Of a DNA stretch of 64,000 bases, positions 8,741-18,693 are shown piece by piece; position 1 is the first letter of the stretch; each line of letters opens with the position of its first letter. Below the pieces are notes generated by a model. It saw only the letters and a program-made list of their open reading frames with translations, did no database searches and was not told the DNA's origin. A program made the translations under genes and the position numbers. The DNA is from Azonexus sp. (GTDB lineage: Bacteria; Pseudomonadota; Gammaproteobacteria; Burkholderiales; Rhodocyclaceae): NCBI RefSeq assembly GCF_023150235.1, contig NZ_JAKLLH010000003.1, forward strand, positions 87,176-151,175, read 5' to 3'.

Positions 8741-9856
8741 ATGAGCCTGACCATCGTTTCTTCCTCGCTCGCCGCGCTTGCCCCCTCCGTCGCCGGCTTG
8801 AGCAGCACAACCGACGGCACAGCCTCGGGCATGGATTTCTCGGCCTTGCTTTTCAATCAACTTGGAACGCTATCCTCGCTAGCGGGCAAACAGCTCGAAG
8901 AAGAAGGACAGGAGGCCGAAGCGTCACAGAAGGAGCAAGGCAGCGCCGGCGACGCCCTGGCGCTGTTTCTCGGCAACCTGCAGCAGACACCGCTCCAGAC
9001 ACCGGCCAGCGCGCCGGCGGAAGAAAGCGCCGAATCCGGCGACAGCCTGCTGGCCACCAGCGCACAGGGAGGCGACGAGAACGAAAGCCTCGGGATGCAC
9101 GATGCCGCCCTGGCGGGGCAGAACGGCAAGGCGGAAAAATCTGCCGCCCGTAGCCTCAACGATACGCTGAACGGCAAACCCGCCGGCAGCGGCCATACCG
9201 CGACGAACGATACCGCCGCCACGGTGCTTTCCGCCCCGGCGGGAGGAGAAAACAGCGGCGATCTCGTCGGCTCGACCAGTGCGGCAACGAGCTTTGCCGA
9301 TTTGCTTGCCGCCAGGAGCGAGTCCGGCGGCGAGGCAATCGCCGCCCCTGCGCAAGCGCTCGCCGCTCAGCCGCACAAGCCCCAAGCCAGCGCCACCTCG
9401 CACAATGCCACTCCGGTGCAGACGCCACTGGGAAACCCGGGCTGGAATCAGGAATTCGGCGAAAAGCTGGTGTGGATGACAAAAAACGAACAACAGTCAG
9501 CCCAGATCAGCATCAATCCGCCACAACTGGGGCCAATCCAGATTCACATCAACCTGAACGGCGACCAGGCCACGGCCAGTTTTGCCTCGCCTTTCGGAGA
9601 AGTCCGGCAAGCAATCGAGAGCGCCCTGCCCCAGCTCAAGGAAATGCTGGCTTCGGCGGGTATCGATCTGGGGCAGGCCAATGTTGGCGCCAATCTTGCC
9701 CAGCAGCAGCGCGAAGCCCCGCAGCAACAGGCGAAGGCAAGGCGCGATGGCGATGAAAACGCTATACTTCCCGCCACCAGCGACCATGCGGTCGGCGCAA
9801 GCCTTGCGCCCAGCCCGGTTGCCCGCGGTCGGGGCATGGTCGATTTATTTGCCTGA
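8741..9856 (+). CDS. fliK: Flagellar hook-length control protein FliK
   Basis: FliK (371 aa) is the exported ruler that sets hook length and switches the export gate from rod/hook to filament substrates. The N-terminal two thirds is low-complexity (Ala, Ser, Glu, Gly), as usual for the ruler part. The C-terminal Flg_hook domain (about 235-330) contains ISINPPQLGPIQIHINLNGD, which contacts FlhB. ATG 8741 is preferred over ATG 8708 because AGAGG precedes it by 5 nt and because the sigma-54 promoter places the transcript start beyond 8708. Confidence 0.93.
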   Translation: MSLTIVSSSLAALAPSVAGLSSTTDGTASGMDFSALLFNQLGTLSSLAGKQLEEEGQEAEASQKEQGSAGDALALFLGNLQQTPLQTPASAPAEESAESGDSLLATSAQGGDENESLGMHDAALAGQNGKAEKSAARSLNDTLNGKPAGSGHTATNDTAATVLSAPAGGENSGDLVGSTSAATSFADLLAARSESGGEAIAAPAQALAAQPHKPQASATSHNATPVQTPLGNPGWNQEFGEKLVWMTKNEQQSAQISINPPQLGPIQIHINLNGDQATASFASPFGEVRQAIESALPQLKEMLASAGIDLGQANVGANLAQQQREAPQQQAKARRDGDENAILPATSDHAVGASLAPSPVARGRGMVDLFA

Positions 9857-9883
9857 TTCACGATAGACAACGAAAGGTCAGCC

Positions 9884-10441
9884 ATGTCCAAGGACGCCAA
9901 GCCGGCAGAAGACGCGGAACAGCCGCCCAAGAAAAGCAAAAAACTGATCGTCATCATTGCCGTCGTCCTGGTCCTGCTGATCGCTGTCGCCGCCGCGGCC
10001 GTCGTCTTGATGAAGAAGAGCAGCCACGACGAAGAGGAAGAAGTGGCTGAAGAAAAAGAGCCGCCCAAGAAGAAGGAAAAGAAAAAGGAGCCGGCGGCGC
10101 AGCCGGTATTCCTGCCGATGGAGGCCTTCATCGTCAACCTCATTCCGGAAAACAACGAACAGTATCTGCAAGTCACGCTGTCGCTGGAACTCGACGACCC
10201 GACCGCCGATGCCGCGCTCAAACCCCTGCTGCCCAAGGTTCGCAACAACATCATGCTGCACCTGTCGAGCAAGAAGGGCTCCGAGTTGCTCACCAAGGAC
10301 GGCAAGGAGCGCCTGGCGGAAGACCTGCGCGACGAGATCAATTCGGTTCTCGAGCCGCCGCGCAAGAACAAGAAGGGCGAACTCATCCCGCCGGACGGTC
10401 CGGTCAAGGCCGTTCTCTTCACCTCCTTCATCATCCAGTAA
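9884..10441 (+). CDS. fliL: Flagellar basal body-associated protein FliL
   Basis: FliL (185 aa) is a single-pass inner-membrane protein around the stator ring that supports motor torque. One membrane helix (about 22-45, LIVIIAVVLVLLIAVAAAAV) is followed by a very charged Lys/Glu linker and the periplasmic stomatin-like FliL domain ending VLFTSFIIQ. It starts 27 bp after fliK and 6 bp before fliM, consistent with one fliKLMN transcript. Confidence 0.95.
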   Translation: MSKDAKPAEDAEQPPKKSKKLIVIIAVVLVLLIAVAAAAVVLMKKSSHDEEEEVAEEKEPPKKKEKKKEPAAQPVFLPMEAFIVNLIPENNEQYLQVTLSLELDDPTADAALKPLLPKVRNNIMLHLSSKKGSELLTKDGKERLAEDLRDEINSVLEPPRKNKKGELIPPDGPVKAVLFTSFIIQ

Positions 10442-10447
10442 GGAGTC

Positions 10448-11470
10448 ATGGCAGGCGACTTTCTCTCCCAGGAAGAGGTCGACGCCCTACTCAAGGGCGT
10501 CACCGGGGAGACGGACGAACCGGAAGGCGGCGCTAGCGAAGACACCACCCTGCGGCCGTACAACATCGGCACGCAGGAGCGTATCGTCCGCGGCCGAATG
10601 CCGACCCTCGAACTGGTCAACGAGCGTTTTGCCCGCTACCTGCGCATCGGCATGTTCAACTACATGCACCGCAACACCGAAATCTCGGTGGGGCCGATCC
10701 GGGTGCAGAAATACAGTGAATTCATCCGCAACCTGGTGGTGCCGACCAATCTCAATCTGGTCATGGCCAAACCCTTGCGCGGCACCAGCCTCTTCATTTT
10801 CGACCCCAACCTGGTTTTTCTGGTCGTCGACAACATGTTCGGCGGCGACGGCCGCTTCCATACCCGTGTCGAGGGGCGTGATTTCACCCCGACCGAACAG
10901 CGCATCATCCAGGGTTTGCTCAACGTCGTCTTCACCGAATACAGCCGCTCGTGGAAACCGGTTTATGAACTCAATTTCGAGTACATCCGCTCGGAAATGA
11001 ACTCGCAGTTCGCGAATATCGCGACCCCGTCGGAAATCGTGGTTTCGACCACCTTCACGCTGGAATTTGGCGGCGCCACCGCCGACATGCACATCTGTTT
11101 CCCCTACTCGATGCTCGAGCCGATCCGCGATCTGCTCTACAGCAGCATGCAGAGCGACCAGATGTCGTCGGACAAGCGCTGGATCAGCACCCTGCGCCGC
11201 CAGTTGCAGGATGCCGAGGTCGAAATCGTGGCTTCACTGGCTTCGGGTAGAATCACCCTCGGTCAGATCCTGACGCTCAAACCCGGCGACGTGATTCCGA
11301 TCCAGATTCCCGAGCGGCTGACGGCCCTGGTCGACAACGTGCCGCTGATGGAATGTTCCTACGGCCAGCAAAATGGTCAATACGCCTTGAAAGTCGAGAA
11401 ATTCGTATCCTCCTCGACGGCAGACGCCCCGGCGCCCGAGCCGATACAGGGAGAACAACAAAATGGCTGA
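10448..11470 (+). CDS. fliM: Flagellar motor switch protein FliM
   Basis: FliM (340 aa) forms the wall of the C ring and receives phosphorylated CheY. The N-terminal CheY-binding motif LSQEEVDALLKGV is present at 5-17. It is followed by the CheC-like middle domain and a C-terminal SpoA domain that pairs with FliN. It overlaps fliN by 8 bp. Confidence 0.98.
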   Translation: MAGDFLSQEEVDALLKGVTGETDEPEGGASEDTTLRPYNIGTQERIVRGRMPTLELVNERFARYLRIGMFNYMHRNTEISVGPIRVQKYSEFIRNLVVPTNLNLVMAKPLRGTSLFIFDPNLVFLVVDNMFGGDGRFHTRVEGRDFTPTEQRIIQGLLNVVFTEYSRSWKPVYELNFEYIRSEMNSQFANIATPSEIVVSTTFTLEFGGATADMHICFPYSMLEPIRDLLYSSMQSDQMSSDKRWISTLRRQLQDAEVEIVASLASGRITLGQILTLKPGDVIPIQIPERLTALVDNVPLMECSYGQQNGQYALKVEKFVSSSTADAPAPEPIQGEQQNG

Positions 11471-11903
11471 CGAACTGGAAAACCTTGGCGACGGTCTGCT
11501 CGACGCGGATCAGATCAGCGAAGACGATTGGGCCGCGGCAATGGCCGAGCAGGTGTCGCAGGATGACAGTCCTCCGGCGGCACAAGCCGCCGCCGACATC
11601 TTCCCCTCCTTCTCGCCGCCGGCAGGCAACATCGGCATGCTCAACGAACTCGACATGATCCTGGACATTCCGGTCCAGATCACTGTCGAACTCGGCCGCA
11701 CCAAGATCACGATCAAGAACTTGCTGCAGCTGGCGCACGGCTCGGTTGTCGAACTCGACGCCATGGCGGGCGAGCCGATGGATGTGCTGGTCAACGGCAC
11801 CCTGATCGCCCAGGGCGAAGTCGTGGTGGTGAACGACAAGTTCGGCATCCGCCTGACCGACATCATCACCCCGGCGGAGCGCATGCGTAAGGTCAATCGC
11901 TGA
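11463..11903 (+). CDS. fliN: Flagellar motor switch protein FliN
   Basis: FliN (146 aa) forms the base of the C ring and docks FliH. An acidic N-terminal region of about 55 residues precedes the SpoA domain (MLDIPVQITVELGRTKI-like, here LDIPVQITVELGRTKITIK; then VNGTLIAQGEVVVVNDKFGIRLTDI split over about 115-135). Its stop is 27 bp before a long perfect terminator, so this is the end of the transcript. Confidence 0.98.
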   Translation: MADELENLGDGLLDADQISEDDWAAAMAEQVSQDDSPPAAQAAADIFPSFSPPAGNIGMLNELDMILDIPVQITVELGRTKITIKNLLQLAHGSVVELDAMAGEPMDVLVNGTLIAQGEVVVVNDKFGIRLTDIITPAERMRKVNR

Positions 11904-11929
11904 AGCCATTCAGCGGAAGAAACTCCGGC

Positions 11930-11973
11930 AAAAAGGCGGAAATTCACGGTCGACCGTGAATTTCCGCCTTTTT
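11930..11973 (+). terminator. Terminator after fliN (44-bp perfect palindrome)
   Basis: A perfect inverted repeat with no loop spacer, centred on GTCGAC, begins with an A-run and ends with TTTTTT, so it could work in both directions. Its core is the 18-bp palindrome TTCACGGTCGACCGTGAA, whose half (GTCGACCGTGAAT) recurs elsewhere in the window. Confidence 0.92.
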
Positions 11974-12062
11974 TCGCCCATCCCCCCACGCCCGCGCAAA
12001 GAGCAACACCCTCCCGTTCTGCGTTAACATAGCCGCTTCCTCAGCGCCCGGTCCCTGCCATC

Positions 12063-12470
12063 TTGCTCCGTTACACACCACTCCTGCTGCCCTCGCTGGC
12101 CCTTGCCGCCGAAAACCCGGGGCCTGGCACCGGTACCTACATCCAGGCCATGCTGGCACTGCTCTTCATCGTCGCCCTTCTACTCGGTGCCGCCTGGCTG
12201 GCGCGCAAGCTTTCCGGCGGCAAAGGCTTCGGCCAGGGAGGAATGAAAATCCTCGGGGGCGTTGCCCTTGGCCCGCGCGAGCGGATCGTTCTCATCGAGG
12301 CCGGCGACACCTGGCTGGTCATCGGCATCGTCCCCGGACAAATCCGTACCCTGCATCGCATGCCCCGGACCGCCCTGCCGAGCGACACTCCGGAAGCACC
12401 GCCTGCAGCCCCCGCCGCCTTTGCCGACTGGCTGAAGACCTTTGCCGAGCGTCGCCGTGAAAATCCCTAA
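12063..12470 (+). CDS. fliO: Flagellar biosynthesis protein FliO
   Basis: FliO (135 aa) is a small membrane protein that helps assemble the FliP ring of the export gate. The predicted start is TTG at 12063. A signal-like hydrophobic start ([13 protein letters not shown]) is followed by one strong membrane helix (about 30-50, [19 protein letters not shown]) and a cytoplasmic SH3-like domain ([20 protein letters not shown]). It starts after the fliN terminator and overlaps fliP, so fliOPQR is a separate operon. Confidence 0.92.
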   Translation: MLRYTPLLLPSLALAAENPGPGTGTYIQAMLALLFIVALLLGAAWLARKLSGGKGFGQGGMKILGGVALGPRERIVLIEAGDTWLVIGIVPGQIRTLHRMPRTALPSDTPEAPPAAPAAFADWLKTFAERRRENP

Positions 12471-13203
12471 GCCCCTCCTTGCCCTGCCACTGCTGCTGCT
12501 CGCCGGGCCGCTTTTCGCCCAAGTCGGCGGGCTTCCGGCCATTACCAGCGCACCCGCCGCGGGCGGCGGCACCACCTACTCGCTGACCATCCAGACGCTG
12601 CTCTTCCTGACAGCGCTGACCTTCATTCCGGCCCTGGTGCTGATGACCACCAGCTTCACCCGCATCATCATCGTCCTGTCGCTGCTGCGCCACGCCATGG
12701 GAACCCAAACCTCGCCCCCCAATCAGGTTCTGGTCGGCATCGCACTTTTCCTGACCTTCTTCATCATGTCTCCGACATTGGAAAAGGTTTATACCGACGC
12801 TTACCTGCCGCTCTCCGAAAGCAAGATCAACGTTATCCAGGCCGGAGAACGCGCCGCCGTTCCGATGCGCAGCTTCATGCTCAAGCAAACCCGCGAAGCC
12901 GACATCGCGATGTTCGCCAATGTTGCCGGTATCGAGCGCATCGAAAAACCGGAAGACACTCCCTTGCGCATCCTGATTCCAGCCTTCGTCATCAGTGAAC
13001 TGAAAACCGCCTTCCAGATCGGCTTCATCATTTTCATTCCCTTCCTCATCATCGACATGGTCATTGCCAGCCTGCTGATGGCGATGGGGATGATGATGAT
13101 GTCGCCCGTCATGATCGCCCTGCCCTTCAAGCTCATGCTTTTCGTGCTGGTCGACGGTTGGCATCTGATCATCGGTTCGCTGGTCCGGAGTTTCAGTCCA
13201 TGA
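12457..13203 (+). CDS. fliP: Flagellar export gate protein FliP
   Basis: FliP (about 248 aa) forms, with FliQ and FliR, the helical core of the flagellar type III export gate. A cleavable signal peptide ([19 protein letters not shown]) precedes the family region with [20 protein letters not shown] and the conserved [16 protein letters not shown]. The GTG at 12457 is preferred to a TTG 15 bp earlier because it puts the positively charged VKIPK directly before the signal helix; the start remains uncertain. It overlaps the end of fliO and, by 4 bp (ATGA), the start of fliQ. Confidence 0.95.
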   Translation: MKIPKPLLALPLLLLAGPLFAQVGGLPAITSAPAAGGGTTYSLTIQTLLFLTALTFIPALVLMTTSFTRIIIVLSLLRHAMGTQTSPPNQVLVGIALFLTFFIMSPTLEKVYTDAYLPLSESKINVIQAGERAAVPMRSFMLKQTREADIAMFANVAGIERIEKPEDTPLRILIPAFVISELKTAFQIGFIIFIPFLIIDMVIASLLMAMGMMMMSPVMIALPFKLMLFVLVDGWHLIIGSLVRSFSP

Positions 13204-13469
13204 CCCCCGGCGTGGTCATGGAAATCGGTCGCCAGGCAATCGAGGTAACGGTATTGCTGGCCGCGCCCATTCTTCTCGGCTCGCTGGCCATTGGTCTGAT
13301 CATCAGCATTTTTCAGGCCGCGACCCAGATCAACGAAACCACGCTGCAGTTCGTTCCCAAGCTCATCGTGGCCTTTCTCATCCTGATGTTCGCCGGCCCC
13401 TGGATGCTGCAGTACCTCATGGATTACATCACGCGCCTGCTGGGCAGTATTCCCCAACTGATCGGATGA
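13200..13469 (+). CDS. fliQ: Flagellar export gate protein FliQ
   Basis: FliQ (89 aa) is the two-helix export gate subunit that wraps the FliP/FliR core. Two membrane helices (about 15-40 and 55-78) flank the conserved [17 protein letters not shown] motif. The ATG at 13200 overlaps the fliP stop as ATGA; the frame is open 42 bp further upstream but only inside fliP. Its own stop overlaps the fliR start in the same way. Confidence 0.97.
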   Translation: MTPGVVMEIGRQAIEVTVLLAAPILLGSLAIGLIISIFQAATQINETTLQFVPKLIVAFLILMFAGPWMLQYLMDYITRLLGSIPQLIG

Positions 13470-14248
13470 TCGAACTCCACAGCGCGCAACTCGATGCCTG
13501 GATCGTCGCCTTTGCCTTTCCCCTGGCGCGCATCCTCGGCTTCATCGCCACCGTTCCCATCTGGAACACGCCTGGCATTCCGCGCCGCACACGCCTGATT
13601 CTCGGCCTGGCCATTGCCGTCGCCATCATCCCGGCGCTGCCGCCGATGCCACCGGTTGCACCGGCGTCGCTGGCCGGACTGATGATTCTCGGTCAGCAGA
13701 CCTTGCTGGGCATGGCCATGGGCTTTGCCGTGCGCCTGGTCTTCACCGCCATCAATCTGGCGGGCGATTTCATGGGCTTTCAGATGGGCCTCAGCTTCGC
13801 CACCTTTTACGATCCGCTCAATTCCTCGCAAACACCGGTCATTTCGGAATTCCTCAACCTCATCGCCCTGTTGCTCTTTCTCTCGCTCAACGGGCACCTG
13901 CTCTATGTCGCCACGCTGGCCAGAAGCTTCCTGGTATTCCCGGTCGGCAGCTTTCCCGGTAGTGGCAGCTGGCTGAATCTGGCGGAACTGGCGACCCAGA
14001 TCTTTTCCTTCGGCCTGCTTCTTTCCTTGCCGGTCGTCGTCGCGCTGATGATCACCAATCTCTCGCTGGCGGTACTAACGCGGGCGGCGCCACAGCTCAA
14101 CATCTTCGCCCTCGGTTTTCCGCTGACCCTTCTCGGCGGCTTCGCCGTCCTCTCGGTCTCGCTGAATTACCTGGCCACGCCCCTGCAAAGCATCTACGAA
14201 CTGGCCCTCACCGCCATGCTCGAATTCGCCGCGCCGGCGGGACGCTGA
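13466..14248 (+). CDS. fliR: Flagellar export gate protein FliR
   Basis: FliR (260 aa) is the single-copy subunit closing the FliP5-FliQ4-FliR1 export gate. Several hydrophobic helices cover the whole length, and the FliR motif GDFMGFQMGLSFATFYDP is present at about 100-117. ATGA overlap with fliQ. It is the last gene of fliOPQR; no clear terminator follows. Confidence 0.97.
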   Translation: MIELHSAQLDAWIVAFAFPLARILGFIATVPIWNTPGIPRRTRLILGLAIAVAIIPALPPMPPVAPASLAGLMILGQQTLLGMAMGFAVRLVFTAINLAGDFMGFQMGLSFATFYDPLNSSQTPVISEFLNLIALLLFLSLNGHLLYVATLARSFLVFPVGSFPGSGSWLNLAELATQIFSFGLLLSLPVVVALMITNLSLAVLTRAAPQLNIFALGFPLTLLGGFAVLSVSLNYLATPLQSIYELALTAMLEFAAPAGR

Positions 14249-14411
14249 CACGGCTCGGCGCCTGTAAATTATTTGAGCGCGCCCGAGCAACGGATCCAGG
14301 CATTGCTCGACCAAGGCGCAAAGCGCAGCCGTAGCTCGGGCCACGGCGAGCTTGCAACGCCAAGCGGCCCCGCCTGGACGCGGGGAGCGGTGAACAAATA
14401 TTCACAAGTTC
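14249..14411. other. Convergent gap fliR / lipoprotein gene
   Basis: This 163-bp gap lies between two converging genes. It contains an imperfect palindrome GTGAACAAATATTCAC (14389-14404) and no T-run terminator that I can see. Confidence 0.4.
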
Positions 14412-14849
14412 TCAGGGCTGAACCAGGCGAATGGTGCCTTCGGCATAACGCCGCGCACCGAGAGTCTGCGAGTCGATACCCTCGCTGTAATCGAGAATCT
14501 GGTAAGCCGCGAATCCCTGTTCGTACTGCAACTGGCTGGCCCGACGCCGAAAAACCTGCATCGACTCGCCGCTGCCGCCAGTATGAAAACGTTTCATCTT
14601 CAGGGACATGCGATAAGTATCCTCGCTCAGACGCTGCTCCTCGATTTCCCAGTTAGGCGCCAGAGGGTCGTAGACCAGATAGACAGCCCCGATCACCACC
14701 GCCGTAGCGGCAATACTCGCCAGGGGGATCGAGGTCTGCGCGGTCAATTGCAGCGCCTTGTTCGGTACGAGCGGCGTCCCGCCACCGACGCTCGAGCAGC
14801 CGCCGAGCAAGACAAGCAGCAGGGCAGCCGCGGAAAGCTGGCATCTCAT
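14412..14849 (-). CDS. Small predicted lipoprotein beside flgKL
   Basis: I do not recognise the family. From the ATG at 14849 the protein has 145 aa with a lipoprotein signal peptide (MRCQLSAAALLLVLLGGCSS; lipobox LGGC, Cys18), then a short hydrophobic stretch (SIPLASIAATAVVIGAVYLVY) and a polar C-terminal half rich in Arg, Gln and Tyr. The frame is open for 48 more codons upstream, but that part has no signal peptide and the lipobox fixes the likely start. It sits on the same strand as flgL, about 250 bp downstream, and may be expressed with it; a link to the flagellum is only positional. Confidence 0.7.
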   Translation of the reverse strand: MRCQLSAAALLLVLLGGCSSVGGGTPLVPNKALQLTAQTSIPLASIAATAVVIGAVYLVYDPLAPNWEIEEQRLSEDTYRMSLKMKRFHTGGSGESMQVFRRRASQLQYEQGFAAYQILDYSEGIDSQTLGARRYAEGTIRLVQP

Positions 14850-15096
14850 CCCGAAAAAACTCCAGAACGCGCCGCATCGCGACGTCTTGGACAAAGCGGT
14901 TTCGGCACGGATGACACAGACAAATCGCCGATGGTGCCAACTGCTTGGCCTTGGGGGCGCAGGCGGGCATTCACCCGGTGTGCACTTTGGCAAGGCTTGG
15001 GCAAGCCACTGGAAAATCCACGCTTATCGGCAAAATCCACGTCCGAACCGAGGTTTTTAGCTTGAATACGCGAGAGCAAAACCGGATTCTCCAGGG
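14850..15096. other. Gap between flgL and the lipoprotein gene
   Basis: About 250 bp with no convincing gene, promoter or terminator. Open frames here are short and lack ribosome sites. Confidence 0.4.
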
Positions 15097-16494
15097 TCAC
15101 AGGATACTGAACAGGCTGAGCTGGCTTGTTTGCTTGAACGAAATCTGCGCCGCTTCCAACTGCATCTGCTTGCGCGTCAGATCGGAAATCGCCTTGGCGT
15201 AATCAAGGTCCTGCAAGGCGGAAAGCGAGGTTGCGTACTGCAATTTCTTGTCCTCGCCGGTATTCGACAGCGCACCCAGCTCATGCAGACGGGCACCCAC
15301 GGTCGACTGCATGCGATTGACGTTTTCCAGGGCATTGCTCATATCCTGCAGATTACCGGCCAGACGATTCGAATATTCGATCGGGCTGATACCGCCGATG
15401 ACATTCCCCGTGGGATCAAGCGACGGCGCCACCCCCTGGCGAATGGTGTTGATCGTATTGCGCAGGGTGGTGAAGATATCCTGGTTGACGCTGGAAGTCA
15501 GGAGGAAACTGTCGCCATTGGCCGGATTGCCGCTGACCGATACCGAGATCCCCAGATCGGCCGGCGTGGTCGTCAGGCCGTTCAGGTTGATCGCCTGCCC
15601 CGGCGTGTAGGCCAGGGGCGCGGCATTGAGCTGAGTGGCGACAGTTCTAGCCTTGTTGACGGTAAATACGTTGTACTCGGTCAGGGGCGGAGTAACGGCA
15701 TTGTTCACCGAGAAACGCAATTCGATATCCAGATACTCCTGCGGCACCGTTGCCGGAACAGCCAGGGCCGTCGGCGATGCCAGCGCGGCATTCCAGGCCG
15801 TGATATCGCGGACACTGCCCTGGTCGATGATTCCCGTTCCAAGGTTTGGCGGCGAGTTGACCGCCCCCGCCGCGGGAACCACTGGCAAGGGAACCACATT
15901 GCCCGAGGCACTGGTCTTGAAACTCCCGTTGCCATTCATGATCCGGCCGAACAGCTCGATTCCGGAAATATTGGTCGGCATGTCGCGTGCCGCCTCGACC
16001 TGCAACAGGCGCACGCCTTCGTCGCCCTGGTAGCTGGCCCCGGTGGTAGTCTGGGCGAAAGGCTTCAGCGTTCCCTGATAACCGGAAAAAAGGTAATTGC
16101 CGGTTGCATCCTGAGCATTGGCCAAACCCAGCAATTCGGAAAAGCGCGACTCCAGTTCATCGGCGATGTAACTGCGGTCGGCCCCGGTCAAGCTGGTATT
16201 GCCTGCCTGCACCACGCGCTCCCGGACATGCTGGAGCAGATTGTTCAGCGACTGCAGTTGTCCGTCGAGTACGCCCAGGCGGTCCTTGGCATCGGCCTGG
16301 TTGGTCAGGTACTGGCCATTGACCGACTGCGACTGCGTCACCACCAGAGCCTGCGCCGCCGCCACCGGATCGTCCTCCGGCGCCAGCATGCGGCGCCCGG
16401 TCGACAGGTGATTCTGCAACTTGAACAGGTCGAACTGGTTACTGCCGATTCCACGATAACCGGAATCGAAAATCTGTGAGGTACTGACTCGCAT
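15097..16494 (-). CDS. flgL: Flagellar hook-filament junction protein FlgL
   Basis: FlgL (HAP3, 465 aa) is the second junction protein between hook and filament. The N-terminal flagellin-like helix (MRVSTSQIFDSGYRGI, LQNHLSTGRRMLAPEDDPVAAAQAL) and the C-terminal helix (LDYAKAISDLTRKQMQLEAAQISFKQTSQLSLFSIL in parts) are both typical. The central about 250 residues form a variable surface domain that makes it longer than the enterobacterial protein. It is 11 bp downstream of flgK. Confidence 0.96.
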   Translation of the reverse strand: MRVSTSQIFDSGYRGIGSNQFDLFKLQNHLSTGRRMLAPEDDPVAAAQALVVTQSQSVNGQYLTNQADAKDRLGVLDGQLQSLNNLLQHVRERVVQAGNTSLTGADRSYIADELESRFSELLGLANAQDATGNYLFSGYQGTLKPFAQTTTGASYQGDEGVRLLQVEAARDMPTNISGIELFGRIMNGNGSFKTSASGNVVPLPVVPAAGAVNSPPNLGTGIIDQGSVRDITAWNAALASPTALAVPATVPQEYLDIELRFSVNNAVTPPLTEYNVFTVNKARTVATQLNAAPLAYTPGQAINLNGLTTTPADLGISVSVSGNPANGDSFLLTSSVNQDIFTTLRNTINTIRQGVAPSLDPTGNVIGGISPIEYSNRLAGNLQDMSNALENVNRMQSTVGARLHELGALSNTGEDKKLQYATSLSALQDLDYAKAISDLTRKQMQLEAAQISFKQTSQLSLFSIL

Positions 16495-16505
16495 GGCGAC
16501 CTCCG

Positions 16506-18641
16506 TCAGCGAATATTGAGCAGCGTATCGAACAAGCTCTTGCCAACCTCGATGATCTTGGCGGCGGCCTGGTAGGACTGCTGGAATCTGATCATGTTAG
16601 CGGCCTCTTCATCGAGATTCACCCCCGATACCGCGTCGCGACTTTTTTGCGCCTGTGCCAGCACGGCCGACTGGGCATTGAAGGTCGTTTTCAACTCACG
16701 AGTCTTCGTACCGTTGGCCGCCACCATTTCTGCATACGCGGTCTGCAGGGTTGCGCTGCCCTTGTTCGCCACCGGATCGCCGGAGGCCGTGTTCTGGGTT
16801 TGCAGCTTGCCCAACGACAGGGTATTGCGCCCATCGGTCGTTGCCGAGGCGTTACGGCTGATGGTGAAGCTGTCGCCGTTGTTGGGTTGTCCGGAAATCG
16901 AGAAACTCATTCCCCCGAACGAAATAGTCATGCCCGGCGCAAAGGCCAGGGTGAAGGTAGTTCCCGCCGCAATGGCCGTCGTTTGCTCAACGGACGGCAG
17001 CGCATCCGGATCCTTGGTAAAAACGTTCTGTGCCGGGAAGGGGGCAGCCCCGGGCGTAGTGAAGGTCAGCAAATTGGTCGCGGAATCGTAGCCGATGGTA
17101 ATACCGGCACCACCGGCCGGCAGAAGGCTACTATTGAAACCCAGGGCATTGGGCGCCACGTCCTGCCAAGGAACCCCGTTTCCAGCCGAAATCTTGGCCG
17201 CGCCGGTATTGGTCGAGGTGGCAGCAGTACGGAAAGGCAAGGCGGCGGCAATATTTCTCGGATCGGCGGCAATCGTGGGGTTGACCGCGATATTTCTTGC
17301 CGCATTGCGCATCGGCTGGATGAGATAGCTATTGCCAACAGCATCGGCGCCGGCAAGATTGAGCGAGAACCCCTCGTTCGTCTGCGTCATGGCCGACAAA
17401 TTGGCCAGGGTATCCGTCCACTGCTGGTTATCGCTCAGGCGGACCAGCATGTACTGTCCGGCCGGCACAGCCAGCGCGGAGAGGCTGTAATCGCTGGTTT
17501 TCAGGTTGGTGTAGTAATTGCCATCGGCTCTTTCCGGCCCAAAGGGCGGGGGATTGACGAAATCCACGGTCAACACCGGCGAACCGCCATTATTGTTGGT
17601 GGCGTAGGGCTTCACTTCCGGCCCCATATTGGTCATCTGGAAGAAATTGCCGTTGAAACCCGCATCGCCGCTGGCGCGTCCAAGCAAATCCTGGCCCAGC
17701 GCGTTCTGCGCGTTGAAAGTCAGGGCCATGGTTGCGGCCACCCGCCCCAGTTCATTGGTCGCCCGGTCGAGCGCCTCGGTCCTGAATTTGAGCAAGCCCC
17801 CCAGCTGACCACCGGTAATCAGGCTATCGGGCAACTCCATCGACCCGCCACCGGCGGTTGCCAGAGCGACGGCAATTTTTTCCGAATCGGCGGCGGAAGC
17901 CACGGAGCTCATCTGCATCACCTGGCTACCCAGCACCAATTGCTGACCGGTACCGACAAACAGCGAATAGGTACCGGTGGTATCGACCGTCACCGAGACC
18001 TTGATGTACTTGTTCAGTTCGGCAACCAGATTGTCCCGCTTGTCCATCAAGTCGTTGGGCGGCTGACCGTAGGCCCCTTGCGCCAGCGCAATCTCCAGGT
18101 TCAGCTCGCCGATCTGGCCGGTATAGGCATTGATCACATCGACCGAGTCGCGGATTTTTCCATTCACCTCGGCAGCCAGCTCGGAAAGCCGGGTATCGAT
18201 GGTCTTGAAGCGCGTGACCATCGCTTCCGCCGTGGAAATCATCGACTGGCGGGACGAAAGCAGCGCCGGGTTGGCCACGACCGACTGGACCCCGGTGAAG
18301 AAATCCTGCAGTGCCGGGCTCAAGCCGGCCGTTGGATCGGCCAGCAAATTGTCGATCTGCTTGATCTGGTTGTAATAGCCCTCGATCTCACCGACCCGCG
18401 CCTGCGCGCCATTGACCTGATTGGTCAGGTATTGATCGTACTGGCGCTGCACCGTATCGACATGGACCCCCTGGCCGAAACTGCCCGCCCCGGAATAGAG
18501 GGAAACATTGGTCGACTGGATGGTTCTCTGCCGGGAATAGCCTGGCGTGTGAGCATTGGCGATGTTGTGGTCGGTCGCGACCAGCGCCATCTGCGCGGTC
18601 GTCAATGCACTGATACCGATTCCGTAGATCCCTGAGCCCAT
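16506..18641 (-). CDS. flgK: Flagellar hook-filament junction protein FlgK
   Basis: FlgK (HAP1, 711 aa) is the first hook-filament junction protein. The N-terminus has the rod/hook family motif (IGISALTTAQMALVATDHNIANAHTPGYSRQ) and the C-terminus the matching helix (VNLDEEAANMIRFQQSYQAAAKII, then TLLNIR). The middle contains large variable domains exposed on the surface, which accounts for the length. flgK and flgL follow flgJ on the same strand with a 52-bp gap. Confidence 0.96.
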   Translation of the reverse strand: MGSGIYGIGISALTTAQMALVATDHNIANAHTPGYSRQRTIQSTNVSLYSGAGSFGQGVHVDTVQRQYDQYLTNQVNGAQARVGEIEGYYNQIKQIDNLLADPTAGLSPALQDFFTGVQSVVANPALLSSRQSMISTAEAMVTRFKTIDTRLSELAAEVNGKIRDSVDVINAYTGQIGELNLEIALAQGAYGQPPNDLMDKRDNLVAELNKYIKVSVTVDTTGTYSLFVGTGQQLVLGSQVMQMSSVASAADSEKIAVALATAGGGSMELPDSLITGGQLGGLLKFRTEALDRATNELGRVAATMALTFNAQNALGQDLLGRASGDAGFNGNFFQMTNMGPEVKPYATNNNGGSPVLTVDFVNPPPFGPERADGNYYTNLKTSDYSLSALAVPAGQYMLVRLSDNQQWTDTLANLSAMTQTNEGFSLNLAGADAVGNSYLIQPMRNAARNIAVNPTIAADPRNIAAALPFRTAATSTNTGAAKISAGNGVPWQDVAPNALGFNSSLLPAGGAGITIGYDSATNLLTFTTPGAAPFPAQNVFTKDPDALPSVEQTTAIAAGTTFTLAFAPGMTISFGGMSFSISGQPNNGDSFTISRNASATTDGRNTLSLGKLQTQNTASGDPVANKGSATLQTAYAEMVAANGTKTRELKTTFNAQSAVLAQAQKSRDAVSGVNLDEEAANMIRFQQSYQAAAKIIEVGKSLFDTLLNIR

Positions 18642-18693
18642 GATTCACCTCGCCATGTTTAACGACACGCAGGCCACAAGGTTGAGGCAATTT

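Noticed and set aside
14250-14405. Small RNA or terminator in the gap after fliR
   Set aside because: Only an imperfect 16-bp palindrome is visible; no stem with T-run.
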